NCBI RefSeq assembly: GCF_021729845.1 | Contig: NZ_CP063397.1 | Span: 634,001 to 698,000 of the forward strand | Length of the DNA stretch: 64,000 nucleotides | Reading direction: 5' to 3' | Source: Rhizobium sp. SL42 | GTDB taxonomy: Bacteria; Pseudomonadota; Alphaproteobacteria; Rhizobiales; Rhizobiaceae | In this document: positions 59,063 to 64,000 of the stretch, in pieces | Position numbering within the stretch: position 1 is the first letter of the stretch | Layout of the letters: every line of letters starts with the position of its first letter | Position numbers and translations under genes: made by a program | The notes under the pieces: model-generated | What the model saw: only the letters and a program-made list of their open reading frames with translations | Database searches by the model: none | Told to the model about the DNA's origin: nothing

Positions 59063-61234
59063 ATGACATTCGTTGAGAGCCACGGCCTGTCGATCGACAG
59101 TAGATTGCATGACTTCATCGTCGGCAGTGCCATTCCAGGAACCGGCGTCGACATCGACCATTTCCTGTCCGGGCTCTCCGCCATTGTCCACGACCTTGCA
59201 CCGAAGAACCGCGCATTGCTGGCGCGTCGGGATGAACTGCAGGAAAAGATAGACGTCTGGTATCGCCAAAACGGTGCGCCGAGCGACCTGGCCGTCTATG
59301 AGGCTTTCCTTCGCGAAATTGGCTACCTGCTGCCGGAAGGGGATGCGTTTCAAATCGCAACCGGGAACGTCGATTCGGAAATTGCATCGATTGCCGGCCC
59401 TCAGCTCGTCGTTCCGGTGATGAATGCCCGCTATGCGCTGAACGCCGCCAATGCCCGCTGGGGTTCTCTTTATGATGCCCTCTACGGAACGGATGTCATT
59501 CCCGAAACCGATGGCGCAGAAAAGGGCAGTGGCTACAACCCGGCCCGTGGTGCCAAAGTGATTGCCTGGGCTCGGGCTTTCCTCGATCGCTCGGCTCCGC
59601 TCGCTGCCGGTGACTGGTCGTCCGTCGAGGCGCTGACTGTTGAAAACGAGGCTTTGTCCGTGCGCCTGATCGGCGGCGGCATGACTGGGCTGTCTGATCC
59701 CGCACAGTTTGCCGGTTTCCGGGGCGCGCCGGATGCGCCGACCGCGATTTTGCTCGGCAAGAATGGTCTGCATGTCGACATTCTGATCGACGGCTCCGGC
59801 ATCATCGGCCGAGTGGATGCCGCCAGGATCAACGATATTCGCCTCGAGTCAGCCGTGACCACCATCATGGACTGCGAGGATTCGGTCGCCGCCGTTGATG
59901 CAGATGACAAGGTGGTGGTCTATGCAAACTGGCTTGGTTTGATGAAAGGCGACCTGACGGAGGAAGTCGCCAAGGGCAGCAAGAGCTTTCTCCGCGCCCT
60001 GAACCCGGATGTCGAGTATCTGGCACCTGACGGTCGACCCGCCACGCTGCCCGGCCGCTCACTGATGCTGGTGCGCAATGTCGGTCACCTGATGACCAAT
60101 CCGGGGATTCGAGACAGGGACGGCAACGAAGTGCCGGAAGGTATCATGGATGCGGCCCTGACCGGCCTAATCGCCCTGCATGACGTAGGCCCATCGGGTC
60201 GCCGGAAGAATTCCCGTGCCGGCTCGATGTATGTCGTCAAGCCGAAGATGCACGGCCCCGAAGAGGTTGCTTTTGCCTGCGAGATTTTCTCGCGTGTCGA
60301 AAACCTGATCGGCATGGCACCCAATACCATCAAGATGGGCATCATGGACGAGGAGCGCCGCACCACGGTCAATCTCAAGGAGTGCATCCGCGCCGCCAGG
60401 GATCGCGTCGTCTTCATCAACACGGGCTTCCTGGATCGCACCGGCGACGAAATCCATACGTCGATGGAAGCCGGACCGATGATACGCAAGGGCGATATGA
60501 AGCAGGCAGCCTGGATTTCGGCCTATGAGAACTGGAACGTCGATATCGGCCTGGAATGCGGCCTGTCCGGCCACGCCCAGATCGGCAAGGGCATGTGGGC
60601 CATGCCCGACCTGATGGCCGCGATGCTCGAGCAGAAGATCGCGCATCCGAAAGCCGGCGCCAACACCGCCTGGGTTCCGTCTCCGACGGCTGCGACCCTT
60701 CATGCCACGCACTATCACAGTGTCGACGTCGCGCAGGTGCAGAAGTCTCTCAGGACTCGTCCGCGCGCAAACCTTGCCGATATCCTGTCGGTGCCGGTCG
60801 CAATCCGGCCGAACTGGACGCCTGACGAGATCCAGCGCGAGCTCGACAACAATGCCCAGGGCATTCTCGGCTATGTCGTTCGCTGGATTGATCAGGGTGT
60901 CGGTTGTTCAAAGGTGCCGGACATCAACAACATCGGCTTGATGGAAGACCGCGCTACCTTGCGTATCTCCGCCCAGCACATGGCAAACTGGCTGCATCAT
61001 CGTGTTATCACCGAGGCTCAGGTTGTCGAGACGCTGAAGCGCATGGCGGTGGTTGTCGACGGGCAAAATGCGGGAGATCCGGTCTATGTGCCGATGGCAG
61101 GAAACTACGATGCGTCGATCGCTTTCCAGGCAGCGCTGGACCTGGTCCTCAAGGGACGGCAACAGCCGAATGGCTACACCGAGCCGGTCCTGCATCGTCG
61201 TCGCCTGGAGTTGAAAGCCAAAGCTCGCCAGTAA
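59063..61234 (+). CDS. glcB: Malate synthase G
   Basis: GlcB condenses glyoxylate and acetyl-CoA to malate. The 723-residue length is that of isoform G. Visible are [18 protein letters not shown] text ([18 protein letters not shown]), [62 protein letters not shown] and the C-terminal [27 protein letters not shown] precedes the start at 59063. It stands alone between a palindromic upstream region and a terminator; no isocitrate lyase gene is nearby. Confidence 0.96.
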   Translation: MTFVESHGLSIDSRLHDFIVGSAIPGTGVDIDHFLSGLSAIVHDLAPKNRALLARRDELQEKIDVWYRQNGAPSDLAVYEAFLREIGYLLPEGDAFQIATGNVDSEIASIAGPQLVVPVMNARYALNAANARWGSLYDALYGTDVIPETDGAEKGSGYNPARGAKVIAWARAFLDRSAPLAAGDWSSVEALTVENEALSVRLIGGGMTGLSDPAQFAGFRGAPDAPTAILLGKNGLHVDILIDGSGIIGRVDAARINDIRLESAVTTIMDCEDSVAAVDADDKVVVYANWLGLMKGDLTEEVAKGSKSFLRALNPDVEYLAPDGRPATLPGRSLMLVRNVGHLMTNPGIRDRDGNEVPEGIMDAALTGLIALHDVGPSGRRKNSRAGSMYVVKPKMHGPEEVAFACEIFSRVENLIGMAPNTIKMGIMDEERRTTVNLKECIRAARDRVVFINTGFLDRTGDEIHTSMEAGPMIRKGDMKQAAWISAYENWNVDIGLECGLSGHAQIGKGMWAMPDLMAAMLEQKIAHPKAGANTAWVPSPTAATLHATHYHSVDVAQVQKSLRTRPRANLADILSVPVAIRPNWTPDEIQRELDNNAQGILGYVVRWIDQGVGCSKVPDINNIGLMEDRATLRISAQHMANWLHHRVITEAQVVETLKRMAVVVDGQNAGDPVYVPMAGNYDASIAFQAALDLVLKGRQQPNGYTEPVLHRRRLELKAKARQ

Positions 61235-61257
61235 TAGGGTAAAGCAATGTCTCAAAA

Positions 61258-61289
61258 GAAAAGCCGCCAGAGCGATCTGGCGGCTTTTC
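61258..61289. terminator. Bidirectional terminator between glcB and the L,D-transpeptidase gene
   Basis: The 14-bp perfect stem GAAAAGCCGCCAGA/TCTGGCGGCTTTTC surrounds a GCGA tetraloop, with A/T-rich ends on both strands. Confidence 0.92.
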
Positions 61290-61312
61290 TCATTGTCGGA
61301 ACGGATATCGCT

Positions 61313-61990
61313 TTACTGCTGGACGACGACCTTGGCGCTCTTGCCCGGCGTCACGCGATTGTAGAGGTCGATCACATCCTGGTTCATCAGGCGGATGCAG
61401 CCCGACGAAGCGGCGGTGCCGATCGAAGCCCATTCAGGCGTACCATGCAGGCGGAACAGCGTGTCCTGCCCTTTCTCGTTGAAAAGATACATGGCACGGG
61501 CACCGAGCGGATTGCGCAGGCCGGGGTCCATGCCCTTCTCGACATACTGGGCCACGTCTGGCTTGCGTGCCGCCATTTCTTTCGGCGGATGCCAGGTCGG
61601 CCAAGCCTGCTTCCATGCGATATAGGCTTCGCCCTCCCAAGCGAAACCCTGTTTGCCGACGCCGATACCGTAGCGAACGGCCTTGCCGCGCGGCAGAACG
61701 TAATAGAGGAAACGCTCGCGCGTATTGACGACGACGGTGCCCGGCTTTTCCGTGGTTGAGTAGTCGACGATCTGACGGTGGAACTTCTTGTTCACCTTTT
61801 CGATCGGGATCGCTGGCAGTGCGAAACCAGCGTCGGTAACTTTACCATAGGAATCACTGAAGATTTCGACCCTGGTGGTTTCGGCAACCTCCTTGGATCC
61901 TTCGGATGTGGTGGTGCAGCCGGCGAGGCCTACGGATGCAACGAGGCCGAGCAAGGTCAGTAAATTGCGGAAGCGCATGGGGGAGCTCAT
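61313..61990 (-). CDS. L,D-transpeptidase (YkuD/ErfK family) lipoprotein
   Basis: The enzyme makes 3-3 peptidoglycan cross-links or attaches proteins to the wall. L,D-transpeptidases are abundant in Rhizobiales, which grow at one pole. The 225-residue protein has a lipoprotein signal with lipobox VGLAGC (Cys25). The YkuD domain includes VVVNTRERFLYYVLPRGKAV, the conserved His in LFRLHGTPEWASIG and the catalytic Cys in AASSGCIRLMNQDVIDLY. Two ATGs (61990 and 61978) could start it; neither has a clear ribosome site. It shares a terminator with glcB. Confidence 0.92.
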   Translation of the reverse strand: MSSPMRFRNLLTLLGLVASVGLAGCTTTSEGSKEVAETTRVEIFSDSYGKVTDAGFALPAIPIEKVNKKFHRQIVDYSTTEKPGTVVVNTRERFLYYVLPRGKAVRYGIGVGKQGFAWEGEAYIAWKQAWPTWHPPKEMAARKPDVAQYVEKGMDPGLRNPLGARAMYLFNEKGQDTLFRLHGTPEWASIGTAASSGCIRLMNQDVIDLYNRVTPGKSAKVVVQQ

Positions 61991-62155
61991 GGTTTTGGCG
62001 GGGAGATGGTTGTCTCGACCATCTTTGATTATGGTTTATTTTTGATTAATCTCGGCGGTGCAAGCGCCGTATGTCAGCCGGGCGTCTTCGGCACTGCAAA
62101 ATGACGCGGCATGGCTTTTTTGCAACATCTCTGGGCCGCTGGAACGGACATATCC

Positions 62156-62638
62156 ATGACCATAGTTTCGATCGCCGTTAACAATCCGCTAATCGATGGG
62201 CGCCAGTCCGACCGGGCATTAATGGTTCGGCGCGGGGTCCAGCTTCTGCTGACTGACATGCGTTTTGCGGTTCTGCCGGAACTGGCGCTTGCCAATGGCC
62301 GCCGCGCCGATCTGATCGCCCTTTCGGAACGCGGGGAGATATGGATCGTCGAGATCAAGTCGTCGATTGAGGATTTTCGCGTGGACCGCAAATGGCCCGA
62401 CTACCGCCGCTATTGTGACCGGCTGTTTTTCGCGACGCATGTCGGCGTGCCCCTCGATATTTTCCCTGAGGACTGTGGGCTGCTGTTGTCCGATGGATAT
62501 GCGGGTCACGTCGTGCGCGATGCCCCGGAACATCGTCTGGCACCGGCAACGCGAAAGGCCGTCACCCTGGATTTCTCCCGTGCGGCGGCCCAGCGCTTGA
62601 TGATAGCGGAGTGGGCGGCGCGCACCCCTCGCGAATGA
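62156..62638 (+). CDS. mmcB: MmcB-family DNA repair protein
   Basis: The 160-residue protein belongs to the MmcB-like family, named for mitomycin-C-inducible mmcB of Caulobacter, a putative repair nuclease. The core reads RFAVLPELALANGRRADLIA followed by GEIWIVEIKSSIEDFRVDRK. The spaced D...EIK is a PD-(D/E)xK nuclease pattern. The start at 62156 has GGAACGG upstream; an ATG 15 codons earlier is possible. Its stop codon is one base from that of the converging actR, with no terminator between. No SOS (LexA) box was picked out by eye. Confidence 0.85.
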   Translation: MTIVSIAVNNPLIDGRQSDRALMVRRGVQLLLTDMRFAVLPELALANGRRADLIALSERGEIWIVEIKSSIEDFRVDRKWPDYRRYCDRLFFATHVGVPLDIFPEDCGLLLSDGYAGHVVRDAPEHRLAPATRKAVTLDFSRAAAQRLMIAEWAARTPRE

Positions 62639-62639
62639 C

Positions 62640-63233
62640 TTACTTCGGCGCTCTCTTGGCAAGGATGCGCTGCAGCGTGCGGCGATGCATGTTGAGCCGC
62701 CGAGCGGTCTCCGACACGTTGCGCTCGCAGCTTTCGTAGACCCGCTGGATATGTTCCCAGCGCACGCGGTCGGCCGACATCGGATTTTCCGGAATTTCAG
62801 CCTTTTCACCCGGCCTTTGTGTCAGTGCCAGGAAGATGTCGTCGGCATCTGCCGGCTTTGACAGATAGTCGAGGGCGCCGAGTTTAACCGCAGTCACTGC
62901 GGTGGCGATATTGCCGTAACCGGTCAGCACGACGATCCGTGTGTCCATTCGCCGTTCGCGAATGGCTTCGATGACATCAAGGCCGTTGCCGTCGCCAAGC
63001 CGAAGGTCGACGACGGCATAGCTCGGCGGTGCCGACTTTGCCTTGGCGATGCCCTCGGCGACGGAGCCGGCGAGATCGACGACAAAGCCGCGACTTTCCA
63101 TTGCCCTTGCAAGACGCCGCAAGAATGGTGCGTCGTCGTCGACGATCAGCAGAGATGGATCTGCGCCGAGATCGACACCGGCTGGCGAGGTGGAATGGTT
63201 TGCTTTCGCAATCGAAGTTGCAACATCTGTCAT
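62640..63233 (-). CDS. actR: Redox response regulator ActR (RegA/PrrA)
   Basis: ActR is the regulator of the ActSR/RegBA two-component system, which controls genes for redox balance, acid tolerance, nitrogen and carbon fixation in alphaproteobacteria. The 197-residue protein has a receiver with VDDDAPFLRRL, phospho-acceptor Asp76 in YAVVDLRLGDGNG and Lys in YLSKPAD. A Pro-containing linker is followed by a Fis-type helix-turn-helix at the C-terminus (NVSETARRLNMHRRTLQRIL), nearly invariant in RegA proteins. It follows actS after 69 bases. Confidence 0.95.
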   Translation of the reverse strand: MTDVATSIAKANHSTSPAGVDLGADPSLLIVDDDAPFLRRLARAMESRGFVVDLAGSVAEGIAKAKSAPPSYAVVDLRLGDGNGLDVIEAIRERRMDTRIVVLTGYGNIATAVTAVKLGALDYLSKPADADDIFLALTQRPGEKAEIPENPMSADRVRWEHIQRVYESCERNVSETARRLNMHRRTLQRILAKRAPK

Positions 63234-63302
63234 GATCTGTATCCCGAGACCGATATTCTCGTCCTGGCTGAGCTTATGGGCACGAAAGGCTGGCCGGTAA
63301 AG

Positions 63303-64000
63303 TCATAAGGGCGTGTTTGCCTCCATGAATTCCCGGGGCCATGACACTATGACGCGGGCACCGGGGTGCTCGGACGCGCCATTTTCGAAACGAAGGCTTG
63401 CGCCGGATCGCTCAAGCAGCGTCTTGGCGATGAAAAGCCCGAGGCCCAACCCGCCGGCACGCGCATCGCCCTGTCTGCTTGTAACATAGGGCTCGCCAAT
63501 TCTTTGCAAGACTCCGGCAGAAAATCCAGCGCCGTCGTCCTCGATCGTCACGGTCACATGGCTTGCTGTGTGTTCAACGCTGACAATGACCTTGTTGCTT
63601 GCATAGTCGATCGCGTTCTCCAGCAGATTGCCAAGCCCGTATAGAATGGCTGCATTGCGCGTACCAACCGGTTCCGTCGCCCGGTCGGAAAGCTCGACCA
63701 GGTCCACCTTGATGCCGAACTCGCGATGCGGCGCCAACACCTCCTCGATCATCGAGGAAAGTGGCAGCACACGCATATGGGCTTCACCCTCGGAGGGCAG
63801 GCTGGTCAATCGTCTGAGAATGTCGCGGCATCGCTCGCTCTGGCTGCGCAGCAGTTGAACGTCTTCGCGAAAGCGATCGTCCTCGCCCAGTTCGCGTTCC
63901 ATTTCCTTGGCAACCACGCTGATTGTTGCGAGCGGTGTTCCAAGCTCATGGGCGGCGGCCGCCGCCAGACCATCCAGCTGGTGCAGATGTTGCTCGCGCT
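63303..64000 (-). CDS. actS: Redox sensor histidine kinase ActS (RegB/PrrB), C-terminal part
   Basis: The gene runs off the right edge; about 231 C-terminal codons are present. The frame reads LAAAAAHELGTPLATISVVA, the RegB-type H-box with its characteristic HELGTPL, then GLGNLLENAIDYASN, VTIEDDGAGF and AGGLGLGLFIAKTLLERSGA. The membrane domain and redox-active Cys lie outside the window. It is upstream of actR on the same strand. A Met at 63917 is internal, not the start. Confidence 0.94.
   Translation of the reverse strand, partial: REQHLHQLDGLAAAAAHELGTPLATISVVAKEMERELGEDDRFREDVQLLRSQSERCRDILRRLTSLPSEGEAHMRVLPLSSMIEEVLAPHREFGIKVDLVELSDRATEPVGTRNAAILYGLGNLLENAIDYASNKVIVSVEHTASHVTVTIEDDGAGFSAGVLQRIGEPYVTSRQGDARAGGLGLGLFIAKTLLERSGASLRFENGASEHPGARVIVSWPREFMEANTPL

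Overview
The window is a GC-rich stretch of alphaproteobacterial chromosome of the Rhizobiales type (Rhizobium/Agrobacterium/Sinorhizobium-like). The gene set and order point this way: parA-rsmG-mnmG-mnmE-rho-hemJ-hemE beside a putative oriC, secB-fxsA-tim44-mltA-smr ahead of gyrB, the ChvG/ChvI two-component pair next to HprK/EIIA/HPr and pckA, a DivL-type pseudokinase, a TsaE-phosphotransferase fusion, and ActS/ActR. I see no insertion sequence, prophage, integrase, CRISPR array, tRNA or rRNA. This is conserved core chromosome, not an accessory island.

Layout. 1-7041 (minus strand): start of parA, then rsmG, mnmG, mnmE, rho, hemJ, hemE. 7042-7445: putative chromosomal origin, with DnaA boxes and four GANTC (CcrM) sites. 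7446-11049 (plus): ppsR-like kinase/phosphorylase, maf, aroE, coaE, dnaQ. 11101-12157 (minus): secB, fxsA. 12298-17613 (plus): Tim44-like protein, mltA, smr, XRE regulator, gyrB. 17738-21340: nitroreductase (minus), PHB depolymerase, DUF2852 and YgjP-like protease genes (plus). 21413-26472 (plus): trpF-trpB-trpA-accD-folC. 26530-38484 (minus): divL, tsaE/amgK fusion, murU-like, addB, addA, then trxA. 38727-44147 (minus): ahcY, HPr, EIIA, HprK, ChvG, ChvI. 44505-47932 (plus): pckA, arfB, LysM/BON protein, alkB. 47955-52170 (minus): hisB-hisH-hisA-hisF-hisE-coaA. 52371-61234 (plus): hslV-hslU, DUF1402 protein, cytochrome P450, hydantoinase-like protein, malate synthase G. 61313-64000: L,D-transpeptidase (minus), mmcB (plus), actR and the 3' part of actS (minus).

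Two themes stand out. The first is chromosome replication and segregation. parA, the hemE-ppsR origin and gyrB sit together with five parS-like sites spread over the first 18 kb. Two of these form a large inverted repeat just after the gyrB terminator. The second is envelope and cell-cycle signalling. A DivL homologue has Tyr625 where a histidine kinase has its phospho-accepting His. It heads a tightly packed gene string (tsaE/amgK, murU-like, addB, addA) that joins cell-cycle control, tRNA t6A synthesis, cell-wall recycling and double-strand-break repair. The incomplete PTS (HPr, EIIA, short HprK) is translationally coupled to ChvG.

I found no obviously new system. The points most worth checking are the parS arrangement, the DivL Tyr and its operon, the TsaE-sugar kinase fusion, and several palindromic operator candidates (ahcY, pckA, gyrB, glcB). 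Where the longest open frame was clearly over-extended, starts were moved using family length, overlap with the upstream stop codon and Shine-Dalgarno position. All functional statements come from reading motifs; no search was run.
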